64,000 nt of DNA from Bacteroidales bacterium (GCA_024401695.1 JAKSKN010000003.1:124001-188000); one strand, 5' to 3'; numbered from the stretch's first letter, positions 52,313 through 62,260 are shown. The notes: generated from the letters alone by a model not told the origin. Translations and numbers: made by a program.

Positions 52313-52967
52313 GCGTTTCTGTCTTGATCTCCGTTCTTACTGGCCACTCCATGAAGATGGAGTAATAGAAGGCGTTCCATTCTCCGCTGTCCCATTTCTT
52401 GACCAGCTGCTCGATCTTTGCGTCCTTGCCGTCCGGGTCGTATTTTGTTTTCAGGTCTTGGGAGAACAACCTGGCGACGACCTGCCAGAAACCCGCGGCA
52501 AAGCCGCTCTCGTAGGTCTTGATGATGTTGTAGGCGTTCATCCCGCATTCCCTGTCAACCAGGCGCATCAGGACAAGGCCCTGGGATATCGTCATATTCC
52601 GGATATCCTTTTCAAACAATCTGAACAACTCTTTTTCGACGTCGTTGACGTACTGTGTGCGTTGTGATTTCTTCTTGACGTCGGCGGCGATGGTGCTGTC
52701 AACCTGGGCCATCATCCTGCGCCCTGCGAGCGCGTAGGGGTAAACCTTGTTGAAATTGTAGACGAGCTTGTAGTCCCTGCGCCAGTCGCCGTCCTTCATC
52801 CTCCTGCCGCGCGGGAAGCACCAGACCGGGTCTAAGGAGTCGAAGAACATCGTGTCGCCGTCGGGCATGACCTCGTAGTACATCATTTCACCCTTGAGCT
52901 TCTGGGCGAATGATGCATTGCCGGCCAGCAACAAGGCGGCGAATATGACTGCCAGTCTCTTGAACAC
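52281..52967 (-). CDS. DUF4294-family secreted protein
   Basis: 228 aa. Signal peptide about 1-21 (LAVIFAALLLAGNASFA), then the DUF4294 pattern: MPDGDTMFFDSLDPVWCFPRG, RDYKLVYNFNKVYPYAL, GQGLVLMRLVDRECGMNAYNIIK-like core. It starts with GTG at 52967; a -7 box ends 4 nt before it, and the next Met would remove the signal peptide. The 32-base convergent overlap with lpxH is a second oddity. Function unknown. Confidence 0.85.
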   Translation of the reverse strand: MFKRLAVIFAALLLAGNASFAQKLKGEMMYYEVMPDGDTMFFDSLDPVWCFPRGRRMKDGDWRRDYKLVYNFNKVYPYALAGRRMMAQVDSTIAADVKKKSQRTQYVNDVEKELFRLFEKDIRNMTISQGLVLMRLVDRECGMNAYNIIKTYESGFAAGFWQVVARLFSQDLKTKYDPDGKDAKIEQLVKKWDSGEWNAFYYSIFMEWPVRTEIKTETLSSEVRKKNR

Positions 52968-52971
52968 GTTG

Positions 52972-52979
52972 CAAAATTA
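52972..52979 (-). promoter_or_regulatory. -7 box directly upstream of the DUF4294 gene
   Basis: CAAAATTA on the plus strand is TAATTTTG on the minus strand, 4 nt before the GTG at 52967; predicts a leaderless mRNA with a GTG start. Confidence 0.6.
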
Positions 52980-53162
52980 ATAAAAATCCGATTGAAAATT
53001 TGGGAGGACTTAAGGTGTGTGAGGCCGTGTCGAAAATGCAGGAAAATATTTTTTAACAAGAAAAGTAAGTGATTGAAAAATACGGAAGTTAAGTGTTGAG
53101 TTTCTGTGTCGAAAATATTTGAAAATTTTCGATGAAAGTGATGTTAATTCAAGATTTTTTAC
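52980..53162. other. AT-rich intergenic region before rplP
   Basis: No gene is supported here; the only open frame (53010-53201 minus) is low complexity and crosses the rplP promoter. TGTCGAAAAT occurs twice (53027-53036 and 53107-53116), and CGAAAAT (53110-53116) pairs with ATTTTCG (53125-53131). It may hold an upstream activating element or nothing functional. Confidence 0.5.
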
Positions 53163-53170
53163 TAAATTTG
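53163..53170 (+). promoter_or_regulatory. Promoter of the right ribosomal cluster
   Basis: TAAATTTG followed by CAGTCCCAAAAT, matching the box and early transcript of the rplC promoter (40165). The leader to rplP is about 80 nt and contains a small stem CCTTG/CAAGG (near 53187-53204). Confidence 0.7.
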
Positions 53171-53257
53171 CAGTCCCAAAATCCGGCCTTGTTTCAGCCA
53201 AGGTTTTGATTATCAGGGAGTTATAAAGAAAATTATATATTTTAAAAGTAATACAAA

Positions 53258-53677
53258 ATGTTACAACCTAAGAGAACCAAATTCAGAAGGGAACAGAAGA
53301 ACCGCATGAAGGGTAACTCACAGAGAGGAAACCAGCTTGCATTCGGTTCATTCGGTATCAAGACCCTTGAAAATTGTTGGCTTACTGCTCAGCAGATCGA
53401 GGCTGCCCGTCAGGCTATCTCACGTAAGATGAACCGTGAAGGTCAGATTTGGATCAGGGTCTTCCCTGTCAAGCCTATCACCAAGAAGCCTCTCGATACC
53501 CGTATGGGTAAAGGTAAGGGTGATCCGTATGCTTACGTAGCCCCTATCACTCCGGGTAGAATCATCTTCGAGGCTGAGGGTGTGTCACTCGAGATCGCCA
53601 AAGAGGCAATGCGTCTTGGCGCTAACAAGCTCCCTATCGCAACAAAGTTTGTTGTCCGCAGGGATTATGTTGAATAA
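53258..53677 (+). CDS. rplP: 50S ribosomal protein L16
   Basis: 139 aa. [24 protein letters not shown]-like [26 protein letters not shown] and [11 protein letters not shown] are typical. First gene of the right block, normally directly after rpsC. Confidence 0.97.
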   Translation: MLQPKRTKFRREQKNRMKGNSQRGNQLAFGSFGIKTLENCWLTAQQIEAARQAISRKMNREGQIWIRVFPVKPITKKPLDTRMGKGKGDPYAYVAPITPGRIIFEAEGVSLEIAKEAMRLGANKLPIATKFVVRRDYVE

Positions 53678-53695
53678 TTTAATGGAGGAAAGAAA

Positions 53696-53890
53696 ATGAA
53701 AGCATCAGAAGCACGCGAAATGTCTGTAGCAGATCTCCGCGACCGTATTGAGATCGAGAAGAACAATCTCGACACAATGAAGCTCAATCACGCAATTTCT
53801 CCATTGGAGGACACTTCAAAAATTTGCAAGACCAGAAGGGATATCGCTCTTATGATCACTATCCTTGCTGAAAAAGAGAAACAGAACTAA
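53696..53890 (+). CDS. rpmC: 50S ribosomal protein L29
   Basis: 64 aa, all-helical: [19 protein letters not shown] and the C-terminal [20 protein letters not shown] Shine-Dalgarno GGAGGA (53684-53689) lies 6 bases before the ATG. Confidence 0.94.
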   Translation: MKASEAREMSVADLRDRIEIEKNNLDTMKLNHAISPLEDTSKICKTRRDIALMITILAEKEKQN

Positions 53891-53904
53891 ATCAGAGAAG
53901 TCCT

Positions 53905-54159
53905 ATGGAAAGAAATCTTCGTAAGGAAAGAATAGGAATCGTGGTCAGCAACAAGATGGACAAGACCATCATCGTTGCCGTTGAGGTTAAAGAGAAACAT
54001 CCTTTGTACGGTAAATTCGTCAAGAAGACCACCAAGTTCGTAGCCCAGGACGAGAAGAATGAATGCGGTATCGGTGATACCGTCCGCATCATGGAGACCC
54101 GTCCGTTGAGCAAGACCAAGAACTGGAGATTAGTAGAAATCATAGAAAAAGCAAAATAG
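53905..54159 (+). CDS. rpsQ: 30S ribosomal protein S17
   Basis: 84 aa OB-fold protein: [60 protein letters not shown]. Binds 16S helix 11. Confidence 0.97.
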   Translation: MERNLRKERIGIVVSNKMDKTIIVAVEVKEKHPLYGKFVKKTTKFVAQDEKNECGIGDTVRIMETRPLSKTKNWRLVEIIEKAK

Positions 54160-54165
54160 CATATT

Positions 54166-54531
<366 letters not shown>

Positions 54532-54543
54532 TTAATAAGCATT

Positions 54544-54858
54544 ATGAAAAAGATACATATTAAGAAAGGTGACACCGTGTATGTAAATGCCGGTAATGAC
54601 AAAGGTAAGACCGGAAAGGTCCTCACCGTTATCCCTGAAAAGGATCGCGCTATCGTAGAGGGCATCAATATGGTCAGCAAACACACCAAACCGAATTCAA
54701 AGCAGCCTCAGGGTGGTATCATCAAGCAGGAAGCTTCAATTCACATCTCAAACCTCAATCTCGTTGACCCTAAGTCAGGCAAGGCTACCCGCGTAGGCTA
54801 CAGGATGGACGGCGACAAGAAGGTTCGTTATGCTAAAAAATCAGGAGAGGAGATCTAA
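54544..54858 (+). CDS. rplX: 50S ribosomal protein L24
   Basis: 104 aa. KOW motif [23 protein letters not shown], then [20 protein letters not shown] and [11 protein letters not shown]. Two bases before rplE. Confidence 0.96.
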   Translation: MKKIHIKKGDTVYVNAGNDKGKTGKVLTVIPEKDRAIVEGINMVSKHTKPNSKQPQGGIIKQEASIHISNLNLVDPKSGKATRVGYRMDGDKKVRYAKKSGEEI

Positions 54859-54860
54859 TT

Positions 54861-55457
54861 ATGGCAAAGAAGAAAGAAGCAGTAGTAGCACAGGCCCTTC
54901 CTACCGACTACGTACCAGCCCTCAAGAAGGTCTACAAGGAGGAAATCGTAGAGAAACTTATGAAGCAGTTCTCATACGGTACTGTAATGCAGGTTCCTCG
55001 CCTCGTCAAGATTACTATCAATGAAGGTGTCGGCGACGGCACACAGGACAAGAAGGTTGTTGAGGAAGCAGCTGAAGAGCTCGGCCTCATCACCGGTCAG
55101 AAGGCGGTCATCACTTCTTCAAAGAAGGACGTATCCAACTTCAAGCTCCGTCGCGGTATGCCTATCGGCACCAAGGTCACCCTTCGCAACGTCAAGATGT
55201 ACGAGTTCCTCGAGAAGCTCGTCCGCGTTGCTCTCCCACGTATCCGTGACTTCAACGGTATCGCTGAGAATATGGACGGCCAGGGTAACTACACTCTCGG
55301 TCTCAAGGAGCAGATCATCTTCCCTGAAATCGACATCGACAAGAACCCTCGCATCCACGGTATGGAGATTACATTCGTAACAACGGCCCGCACCGATGAG
55401 GAGTGCCACGCACTTCTCGCCGCATTCGGTCTGCCTTTCAAAAAACATAACAAATAA
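54861..55457 (+). CDS. rplE: 50S ribosomal protein L5
   Basis: 198 aa, about 18 residues longer at the N-terminus than E. coli L5 ([17 protein letters not shown]). [30 protein letters not shown] and [15 protein letters not shown] are diagnostic. Contacts 5S rRNA. Confidence 0.97.
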   Translation: MAKKKEAVVAQALPTDYVPALKKVYKEEIVEKLMKQFSYGTVMQVPRLVKITINEGVGDGTQDKKVVEEAAEELGLITGQKAVITSSKKDVSNFKLRRGMPIGTKVTLRNVKMYEFLEKLVRVALPRIRDFNGIAENMDGQGNYTLGLKEQIIFPEIDIDKNPRIHGMEITFVTTARTDEECHALLAAFGLPFKKHNK

Positions 55458-55463
55458 GATACT

Positions 55464-55733
55464 ATGGCAAAGGAATCAATGAAAGCTCGCGAGGTTAAGC
55501 GCGCGAAACTGGTTGCTAAGTACGCAGAGAAGAGAAAGGCTCTCAAAGAGGCCGGCGATTGGGCAGCTCTCGACAAGCTCCCTAAGAACGCATCTCCTGT
55601 CCGCCTTCACAACCGTTGCTCACTCACCGGTCGTCCGAAGGGCTACATGAGAGCATTCGGCATCAGCCGTATTCAGTTCCGTGAGATGGCCAGCAATGGT
55701 CTCATCCCGGGAGTAAAGAAGGCTAGTTGGTAA
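55464..55733 (+). CDS. rpsN: 30S ribosomal protein S14
   Basis: 89 aa, the long form without the zinc CxxC pairs ([37 protein letters not shown]). With the Cys-poor L36 below, two ribosomal proteins here appear zinc-independent. Confidence 0.97.
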   Translation: MAKESMKAREVKRAKLVAKYAEKRKALKEAGDWAALDKLPKNASPVRLHNRCSLTGRPKGYMRAFGISRIQFREMASNGLIPGVKKASW

Positions 55734-55754
55734 AAAATTAAAAAGTATAATAAT

Positions 55755-56150
55755 ATGACTGATCCAATTGCAGATTATCTCACCAGGATTCGCAATGCCT
55801 ATATGGCAGGCAAGAAGGTTGTAGAGATCCCTTCATCCAAAATGAAGGTTGCTATGACCCAGATCCTCTGTGAGAAAGGTTACATCCTCAGCTACAAGGT
55901 AGTTGAAGGCACTCCTTACAATACTATCAAGATCGCTCTCAAGTATCACCCTCAGACCAAGATGGCCGCCATCAAGAAGATCGAGCGCGTCTCCACTCCG
56001 GGTCTCCGCAAGTATACCGATGCTGAGAACATGCCACGCGTCCTCAACGGACTCGGCATTGCCATCATCTCTACATCAAAGGGCATCATCACCGACAAGG
56101 AAGCCAAGGAACTCGGCATCGGCGGTGAAATCATTTGCTATGTATATTAA
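55755..56150 (+). CDS. rpsH: 30S ribosomal protein S8
   Basis: 131 aa. TDPIADYLTRIRNAYMAGKK, then the C-terminal STSKGIITDKEAKELGIGGE, a conserved 16S-binding region. The S8-regulated spc operon feedback site of E. coli was not recognised near rplE. Confidence 0.97.
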   Translation: MTDPIADYLTRIRNAYMAGKKVVEIPSSKMKVAMTQILCEKGYILSYKVVEGTPYNTIKIALKYHPQTKMAAIKKIERVSTPGLRKYTDAENMPRVLNGLGIAIISTSKGIITDKEAKELGIGGEIICYVY

Positions 56151-56170
56151 TCTTTAATTTATTATTAATA

Positions 56171-56731
56171 ATGTCACGAATTGGTAAATTGCCTGTAAGC
56201 CTTCCGACCGGTGTGAGCGCAGAGCTCCTTGACGGCAACGTGCTGAAGGTTAAAGGACCTCACGGTGAGATGATCCAGAAGATCGATCCGGACATCACTG
56301 TCACCATCGAGGACAATCAAATCAAGTTCGCTCGTCCAACTGACCAGCCACGCCACCGTTCAATGCACGGTCTCTACCGCGCACTTGCACACAATATGGT
56401 TGTCGGTGTTCACGAGCAGTTCTCAATCACTCAGGAATTGGTAGGTGTTGGTTACCGTGTTGCAGTCCAGGGCCAGATGCTCTCGTTCTCTCTCGGTTTC
56501 TCTCACGAAGTCCAGCTCCTTCTCCCTAAGGAGATCACCGCTGAAGTTCCAGATGTCCGCAAAGGTGAGAACCCTCGCCTTATCCTCAAGAGCTGTGACA
56601 AGCAGCTTGTCGGACAGGTAGCAGCCAAGATCCGTTCATTCCGTAAACCAGAGCCTTACAAGGGCAAGGGTATCAAGTTCGCAGGTGAACAGCTTCGTCG
56701 TAAGGCAGGCAAGACTGCAGCAGCTAAATAA
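56171..56731 (+). CDS. rplF: 50S ribosomal protein L6
   Basis: 186 aa. SRIGKLPVSLPTGVSAEL, KGPHGEM and the C-terminal EPYKGKGIKFAGEQLRRKAGK. The frame opens at 56135 inside rpsH, but ATG 56171 begins the conserved MSRIGK. Confidence 0.97.
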   Translation: MSRIGKLPVSLPTGVSAELLDGNVLKVKGPHGEMIQKIDPDITVTIEDNQIKFARPTDQPRHRSMHGLYRALAHNMVVGVHEQFSITQELVGVGYRVAVQGQMLSFSLGFSHEVQLLLPKEITAEVPDVRKGENPRLILKSCDKQLVGQVAAKIRSFRKPEPYKGKGIKFAGEQLRRKAGKTAAAK

Positions 56732-56746
56732 TAGGAGGAAAGAATT

Positions 56747-57109
56747 ATGGCACTCAGTAGAATTGAAAGAAGAAGAAGGATTCATTACCGTATACGTAAG
56801 CACGTCAATGGCACAGCCGAGAAACCTCGTATGGCCGTTTTCCGCAGCAACAAGCAGATTTACGTACAGGTTATTGATGACGAGCAGGGCAAGACTCTTT
56901 GCGCTGCTGCATCCAACGATAAGGAACTTGCTGCACAGTGCAAAGGCAAGTCCGGTATCGAAGCTGCTGCAATCGTCGGCAAGGCTATTGCAGAGCGTGC
57001 TCTCGCTAAGGGTATCACCGCTATCTGCTTTGACCGCGGCGGATATCTTTTCCACGGAAGAGTTAAAAGTTTGGCAGATGCTGCCCGTGAAGGCGGCCTC
57101 GTATTCTAA
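56747..57109 (+). CDS. rplR: 50S ribosomal protein L18
   Basis: 120 aa. [39 protein letters not shown] and [25 protein letters not shown]. Binds 5S rRNA. Shine-Dalgarno AGGAGGA at 56733-56739. Confidence 0.97.
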   Translation: MALSRIERRRRIHYRIRKHVNGTAEKPRMAVFRSNKQIYVQVIDDEQGKTLCAAASNDKELAAQCKGKSGIEAAAIVGKAIAERALAKGITAICFDRGGYLFHGRVKSLADAAREGGLVF

Positions 57110-57120
57110 CAGATAAGACT

Positions 57121-57639
57121 ATGGCAAATACAAATGTTAAAAGAGTAAAGACGTCTGACCTCGAGTTGAAGGACAGACTGGTCGCCATCCAGCGCGTTAC
57201 CAAGGTAACCAAGGGTGGTCGTCACTTCCGCTTTGCTGCTATTGTAGTCGTAGGTGACGAGAACGGCGTTGTAGGTTATGGTCTTGGTAAGGCTAATGAG
57301 GTTACCGCCGCTATCGCTAAGGGCGTTGAGGACGCAAAGAAGAATCTTGTCAAGATTCCTGTCATCAACACCACTATCCCTCACGAGCAGGAGACAAAGT
57401 TCGGTGGCTCACGTGTATTCATGAAGCCGGCTGCCCCTGGTACCGGTGTCAAGGCAGGTGGTGCGATGCGTGCAGTGTTCGAGTCTGCAGGTATCCAGAA
57501 CGTCCTTGCAAAGTCAAAGGGTTCTTCAAACCCTCACAACCTTGTAAAGGCTACCATCGCCGCTCTCACCAACATGAGAGATGCATATACGGTTGCCGGC
57601 CTTCGTGGCGTACCTATGAGTAAAGTATTTAACGGCTAA
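57121..57639 (+). CDS. rpsE: 30S ribosomal protein S5
   Basis: 172 aa. [40 protein letters not shown], and [20 protein letters not shown]. The loop linked to spectinomycin sensitivity (KVTKGGR) looks normal. Confidence 0.97.
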   Translation: MANTNVKRVKTSDLELKDRLVAIQRVTKVTKGGRHFRFAAIVVVGDENGVVGYGLGKANEVTAAIAKGVEDAKKNLVKIPVINTTIPHEQETKFGGSRVFMKPAAPGTGVKAGGAMRAVFESAGIQNVLAKSKGSSNPHNLVKATIAALTNMRDAYTVAGLRGVPMSKVFNG

Positions 57640-57654
57640 TGGGAGGACACGATT

Positions 57655-57837
57655 ATGGCAAAGTATAAGATCACACAGATTATCAGCAGCAACGGCGAGA
57701 CCAAGCGCCAGAAGGACAACCTTCGTTGCCTCGGCATCCGTCGTATGCATCAGACTGTAGAGATCGAGAAGAACCCTGTATCAACCGGTATGGTTGCCAA
57801 GGTCGCCCATCTCTGCAAAGTTGAAGAAATTGACTAA
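57655..57837 (+). CDS. rpmD: 50S ribosomal protein L30
   Basis: 60 aa. YKITQIISSNGETKRQKDNL, LRCLGIRRMHQTVEIEKNP and a C-terminal GMVAKVAHLCKVEEI. Shine-Dalgarno GGGAGGA at 57641-57647. Confidence 0.95.
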   Translation: MAKYKITQIISSNGETKRQKDNLRCLGIRRMHQTVEIEKNPVSTGMVAKVAHLCKVEEID

Positions 57838-57851
57838 GGAGGACCGAAAGT

Positions 57852-58298
57852 ATGAAACTTAACAATTTGACACCTGCTGTTGGTTCTACCCACACAAGCA
57901 AAAGATTAGGTCGCGGTCAGGGCTCTGGTAAGGGCGGTACTTCCACCCGTGGTACCAAGGGTGCACAGGCTCGCGCAGGTTATGAGCACAAGATCGGATT
58001 CGAAGGTGGTCAGATGCCTATCCAGCGTCTCCTTCCTAAGTTCGGATTCAAGAACCCTACAAGAGTAGAGTACAAGGCTGTCAATCTTGACGCCATCGAG
58101 GCTCTCGCTCAGGCTGGTCTCAAGGAAATCGGTGTAGCCGAGATCAAGGCCGCCGGTCTTGCAGGAAAGAATGATCTCGTCAAGGTTCTCGGAAACGGAG
58201 AGCTCAAGTCTGCCGTTACCGTCAACGCTGACGCATTCTCAAAGTCTGCTATCGCTAAAATCGAAGCTGCCGGTGGAAAGGCAGTCGTTAATGAATAA
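57852..58298 (+). CDS. rplO: 50S ribosomal protein L15
   Basis: 148 aa. KLNNLTPAVGSTHTSKRLGR, GRGQGSGKGGTSTRGTKGAQ and GGQMPIQRLLPKFGF. Shine-Dalgarno AGGAGGA (57837-57843) overlaps the rpmD stop, which suggests translational coupling. Confidence 0.97.
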   Translation: MKLNNLTPAVGSTHTSKRLGRGQGSGKGGTSTRGTKGAQARAGYEHKIGFEGGQMPIQRLLPKFGFKNPTRVEYKAVNLDAIEALAQAGLKEIGVAEIKAAGLAGKNDLVKVLGNGELKSAVTVNADAFSKSAIAKIEAAGGKAVVNE

Positions 58299-58303
58299 TT
58301 CTT

Positions 58304-59641
58304 ATGAAGAGATTCATTGAGACAATAAAAAACATCTTCAAGATTGAAGAGCTCCGCAAGAGAATCGTCTATACGTTCCTCCTGATCCTGGTCTACAGAT
58401 TGGGTTGCTTCGTGGTCCTTCCGGGCATTGACGCTTCTATGCTGGCCAACCTTCAGCAGACGACATCAGAGGGCCTCGTAGGTCTCCTCAACATGTTCTC
58501 CGGTGGAGCGTTCGGTAATGCTTCAATCTTCGCACTGGGTGTGATGCCGTACATTTCTGCATCCATCGTCATCCAGTTGCTCGGTGTTTTCGTCCCTTAC
58601 TTCAGGAAACTCCAGATGGAGGGCGAAAGCGGACGCAAGAAGATGAATCAGATGACTCGCTGGCTTACCATCGTCATCATCTGCATTCAGGGTCCAGCTT
58701 ATATGGCCGCAGTTCACAACCAGATCCCTGGTGCCGCCTTCGTGGCAGTCAACCAGCTCGGTTGGAGCAATTTCATGTTCAACATTGTCTCCACCATCAT
58801 CCTTATGGCGGGCTCAATGTTCGTGATGTGGCTTGGCGAGCGCATTACCGACCGTGGTATCGGTAACGGTATCTCCCTTATCATTATGATTGGTATCGTT
58901 GCTCGTTTCCCTTACGCTATCGTAGCAGAATTCAGTGAGAAGTTCTCCACCAACAACGGTGGCTTCCTTCTTCTCATCGTCGAGATCGTAATCTGGTTCT
59001 TCATCGTAGCAGCAGCTATCGCTCTTGTACAGGCAGTCCGCAGGGTTCCTGTACAGTATGCGAAGAGAGTTGTCGGCAACCGCCAGTACGGCGGCGTCCG
59101 CCAGTACATCCCTCTCAAGATCAACGCCGCAGGTGTTATGCCTATCATCTTCGCCCAGGCATTGATGCTCTTCCCTCTTCTCTTCTCCCGTTGGGATGCG
59201 ACCAGAGGACTTGCTGCAACCATGAGCAACTATACGGGATTCTGGTATAATTTTGTATTCGGTCTCCTCGTAGTCATCTTCACATACTTCTACACAGCCG
59301 TTACAGTCAACCCGACGATGATGGCGGAAGATATGAAGAGGAACGGTGGATTCATCCCTGGTGTGAAGCCGGGCAAGAAGACAGTCGAGTATCTTGACGC
59401 CATTATGTCAAGAGTCACTCTCCCTGGTTCAATCGCGCTCGCTATCATATCCATTCTTCCTGCAATTGCAATGGTATTCGGAATCAACAACTCATTCGCA
59501 AGCTTCTACGGCGGTACTTCCCTCCTGATTCTTGTAGGTGTTGTTCTTGATACCCTCCAGCAGGTTGAAAGTTATTTGCTGATGCGTCACTACGACGGTC
59601 TTATGAAGACCGGTCGTCTCAGCGGACGCTCAGGTATGTAG
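58304..59641 (+). CDS. secY: Preprotein translocase subunit SecY
   Basis: 445 aa, ten membrane helices. FIETIKNIFKIEELRKRIVY start, GVMPYISASIVIQLL, FERRITDRGIGNGISL-like GERITDRGIGNGISLIIM, and AEDMKRNGGFIPGVKPGK. Forms the protein-conducting channel with SecE and SecG. Placed between rplO and map as in other Bacteroidota. Confidence 0.97.
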   Translation: MKRFIETIKNIFKIEELRKRIVYTFLLILVYRLGCFVVLPGIDASMLANLQQTTSEGLVGLLNMFSGGAFGNASIFALGVMPYISASIVIQLLGVFVPYFRKLQMEGESGRKKMNQMTRWLTIVIICIQGPAYMAAVHNQIPGAAFVAVNQLGWSNFMFNIVSTIILMAGSMFVMWLGERITDRGIGNGISLIIMIGIVARFPYAIVAEFSEKFSTNNGGFLLLIVEIVIWFFIVAAAIALVQAVRRVPVQYAKRVVGNRQYGGVRQYIPLKINAAGVMPIIFAQALMLFPLLFSRWDATRGLAATMSNYTGFWYNFVFGLLVVIFTYFYTAVTVNPTMMAEDMKRNGGFIPGVKPGKKTVEYLDAIMSRVTLPGSIALAIISILPAIAMVFGINNSFASFYGGTSLLILVGVVLDTLQQVESYLLMRHYDGLMKTGRLSGRSGM

Positions 59642-59664
59642 TTCTTTGAAAAATCAGCAGGTTG

Positions 59665-60444
59665 ATGATCAAGCCGAAAACAGAAGTAGAGATTGAGCTC
59701 CTGCGCGAAAATGCCATCTTGGTTTCCAAGACATTGGCGGAAGTCGGTAAGGCAGTTGCCCCGGGTGTGACAACCAAAGAGTTGAATCGGGTGGCTGAGA
59801 CTTTCATTCGCGACAATGGCGCCATTCCAAGCTTCCTTGGTTTTGAAGGCTTCCCTGCAGCGATCTGTGCATCGGTCAACGATGTTGTGGTCCACGGTTT
59901 TCCGTCCGACTATGTCCTCAAGGAGGGCGACATCGTTTCCGCTGACATAGGTACGTTATACAAAGGATACAATGGTGATTCAGCGTACACCTTCCCTGTC
60001 GGGGAGGTGGACGCCAAAACCAGGAAGCTCCTTGACGTAACGAAAGCCTCCCTTTACAAAGGAATCGAGGCCGCTGTAGCAGGTGCAAGGGTTGGTGATA
60101 TAGGATACGCGGTGCAATCGTATGTTGAATCATACGGATTCTCAGTGGTTCGCGAATTGGAGGGCCACGGAATCGGTACCGAGATGCACGAGAATCCGGG
60201 AGTTCCCAATTATGGGCGTCCGGGTCGCGGCACACATCTCGTGGACGGTATGGTTCTCTGCATAGAGCCGATGATCAATGCCGGTGGCAAGGCTGTCTAT
60301 CTGGCCAGAAATGGCTGGGCAGTCCACACCGCCGACCATAGCAAGTCAGCTCATTTCGAACTTACGGTTGTTGTCCGAAAAGGCCACGCCGAGCAGCTCT
60401 CAACCTTCGATTTTATCGAGAAAGATGGCACGATCAATTTTTAA
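59665..60444 (+). CDS. map: Methionine aminopeptidase, type I
   Basis: 259 aa. Removes the initiator Met. Metal ligands appear in [18 protein letters not shown] (two Asp), [17 protein letters not shown] (His), CIEPMI (Glu) and [10 protein letters not shown] (Glu); VVHGFP holds the substrate His. The open frame begins with TTG at 59662, but ATG 59665 is the more likely start. Confidence 0.96.
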   Translation: MIKPKTEVEIELLRENAILVSKTLAEVGKAVAPGVTTKELNRVAETFIRDNGAIPSFLGFEGFPAAICASVNDVVVHGFPSDYVLKEGDIVSADIGTLYKGYNGDSAYTFPVGEVDAKTRKLLDVTKASLYKGIEAAVAGARVGDIGYAVQSYVESYGFSVVRELEGHGIGTEMHENPGVPNYGRPGRGTHLVDGMVLCIEPMINAGGKAVYLARNGWAVHTADHSKSAHFELTVVVRKGHAEQLSTFDFIEKDGTINF

Positions 60445-60455
60445 GTGATATTTTA

Positions 60456-60674
60456 ATGTCAAAACAAGTAGCAATAGAACAAGATGGAAAGGTGATAGAG
60501 ACCCTTCCAAACGCTATGTTCAAAGTAGAGCTTGAGAACGGTCACGTCTTGCTTTGCAATATTTCGGGCAAGATGCGTATGAACTTCATCCATATTCTTC
60601 TGGGCGACAAAGTAAGAGTTGAAATCTCACCTTATGATTTGACCAAAGGCAGAATATCTTTCAGATACAAATAA
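60456..60674 (+). CDS. infA: Translation initiation factor IF-1
   Basis: 72 aa OB-fold protein. [40 protein letters not shown] and [20 protein letters not shown]. Blocks the A site during initiation. Confidence 0.97.
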   Translation: MSKQVAIEQDGKVIETLPNAMFKVELENGHVLLCNISGKMRMNFIHILLGDKVRVEISPYDLTKGRISFRYK

Positions 60675-60686
60675 AAACTCACAGAT

Positions 60687-60803
60687 ATGAAAGTCAAGAC
60701 ATCCATCAAAAAGCGCAGTGAAGATTGCAAGATCGTTAGACGCAAAGGCCGTCTCTATGTCATTTGCAAGAAGAACCCTAAGTTCAAGATGCGTCAAGGA
60801 TAA
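60687..60803 (+). CDS. rpmJ: 50S ribosomal protein L36
   Basis: 38 aa, [20 protein letters not shown] to PKFKMRQG. The zinc-ribbon ligands are incomplete: only two Cys (14 and 27) remain, the first Cys is Ser and the His is absent, so it is the zinc-independent type. It sits between infA and rpsM as usual. Confidence 0.95.
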   Translation: MKVKTSIKKRSEDCKIVRRKGRLYVICKKNPKFKMRQG

Positions 60804-60834
60804 TAATCAGTAACAAATTAAGTAAAGTATAATT

Positions 60835-61212
60835 ATGGCACGTATAGCCGGTGTTGATTTACCAAACAACAAACAGGGAGAGATAGGTCTTACCTATATC
60901 TTCGGAATCGGTCGCCCTTCAGCATTAGCAATTCTTGCAAAGTGCGGCATCGATCCTACAATCAAAGTTGGTGATTGGAATGATGAGCAGGTTGCCAAGA
61001 TCCGTAGTGAGATCAATGAGAACTACAAGATCGAAGGTGAGCTCCGCTCTTCCGTCCAGATGGACATCAAGCGCCTTATGGATATTGGTTGCTACCGTGG
61101 AATCCGTCATCGTCTCGGACTTCCGGTTCGCGGCCAGAGCACCAAGAACAACGCTCGTACCCGCAAGGGTCGCAAGAAGACCGTTGCCAACAAGAAGAAG
61201 GCAACCAAGTAA
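60835..61212 (+). CDS. rpsM: 30S ribosomal protein S13
   Basis: 125 aa. [40 protein letters not shown] and [20 protein letters not shown]. Contacts 23S rRNA and tRNA across the subunit interface. Confidence 0.97.
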   Translation: MARIAGVDLPNNKQGEIGLTYIFGIGRPSALAILAKCGIDPTIKVGDWNDEQVAKIRSEINENYKIEGELRSSVQMDIKRLMDIGCYRGIRHRLGLPVRGQSTKNNARTRKGRKKTVANKKKATK

Positions 61213-61225
61213 AAATTGATGAATT

Positions 61226-61612
61226 ATGGCAAAGAAAACTACAACATCCAAGAGAGTTGTCAAGGTTGAAGCTTATGGCGAGGCTCATATTTCATCAACC
61301 TTCAACAACGTAATCGTTTCACTTACCAATGCACAGGGCCAGGTTATCAGCTGGGGTTCTGCCGGTAAGTGCGGTTTCCGTGGTTCTAAGAAGAACACTC
61401 CGTATGCTGCTCAGATGGCAGCCGAGGATGCAGCCAAGACTGCATTCGATGCTGGTCTCCGCAGAGTAAAATGCTATGTCAAGGGTCCTGGCGCTGGCCG
61501 TGAGTCAGCTATCCGCACCATTAACAACGCAGGTATCATTGTAACTGAGATCATCGACGTTACCCCTATGCCTCACAATGGTTGTCGTCCTAAAGGCCGT
61601 CGTAAAGTTTAA
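61226..61612 (+). CDS. rpsK: 30S ribosomal protein S11
   Basis: 128 aa. [39 protein letters not shown] and [17 protein letters not shown]. Forms part of the 30S platform. Confidence 0.97.
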   Translation: MAKKTTTSKRVVKVEAYGEAHISSTFNNVIVSLTNAQGQVISWGSAGKCGFRGSKKNTPYAAQMAAEDAAKTAFDAGLRRVKCYVKGPGAGRESAIRTINNAGIIVTEIIDVTPMPHNGCRPKGRRKV

Positions 61613-61633
61613 TCTTAATAAAACAGAATTACT

Positions 61634-62236
61634 ATGGCAAGATATACAGGTCCAAGCACCAAAATCGCACGTAAGTTCGGTGAGCCTATCTTCGGCGCCG
61701 ACAAATATTACGAGAAGAGAAATTTCCCTCCGGGACAGCACGGCCTTGCAGCAAAGCGTAAGAAGCAGAAGGAGTACGGTGTCCAGCTCAAGGAGAAGCA
61801 GAAGGTCAAGTATATGTACGGCGTTCTCGAGCGTCAGTTCCACAATACTTATGACAAGGCTTCCCGTATGGCCGGTCAGAAGGGTGAGAACCTTATCATC
61901 CTCCTCGAGACCCGCCTCGACAATGTTGTTTACCGTCTTGGTATAGCTCCTACCCGCGCAGCTGCCCGTCAGCTCGTGTCTCATCACCATATCACCCTTA
62001 ACGGAGAGGTTTGCAGTGTCCCTTCAACCTTCGTAAAGGCCGGTGACGTCATCGCAGTAAGAGAGAGATCCAAGAGCCTTGAGGTTATCCAGGCTGCAGT
62101 CGCTTCAACGACCAAGTACTCCTGGCTTGACTTCGACAACAAGACCCTCGTAGGTAAGTTCCTCAATCTGCCTGTAAGGGCTGAGATTCCTGAGAACATC
62201 AACGAACAGCTTATCGTCGACCTCTACTCCAAGTAA
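61634..62236 (+). CDS. rpsD: 30S ribosomal protein S4
   Basis: 200 aa. [40 protein letters not shown] and the S4 RNA-binding domain [20 protein letters not shown]. Zinc-free form. Primary 16S binder. Confidence 0.97.
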   Translation: MARYTGPSTKIARKFGEPIFGADKYYEKRNFPPGQHGLAAKRKKQKEYGVQLKEKQKVKYMYGVLERQFHNTYDKASRMAGQKGENLIILLETRLDNVVYRLGIAPTRAAARQLVSHHHITLNGEVCSVPSTFVKAGDVIAVRERSKSLEVIQAAVASTTKYSWLDFDNKTLVGKFLNLPVRAEIPENINEQLIVDLYSK

Positions 62237-62260
62237 TATTTAACACCAAAATAGAAGAAT

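Noticed and set aside
53010-53201. Minus-strand open frame of 63 codons before rplP
   Set aside because: It crosses the rplP promoter, is AT-driven low complexity and resembles no family.
52980-53257. Small RNA or tRNA gene in the largest gap
   Set aside because: No cloverleaf, no CCA end and no strong extended fold; only weak hairpins and a promoter were found.
44118-53257. Genomic island or phage insertion as the cause of the ribosomal split
   Set aside because: No integrase, transposase, att-like repeats or tRNA; the inserted genes are core chromosomal ones, so rearrangement is more likely than transfer.
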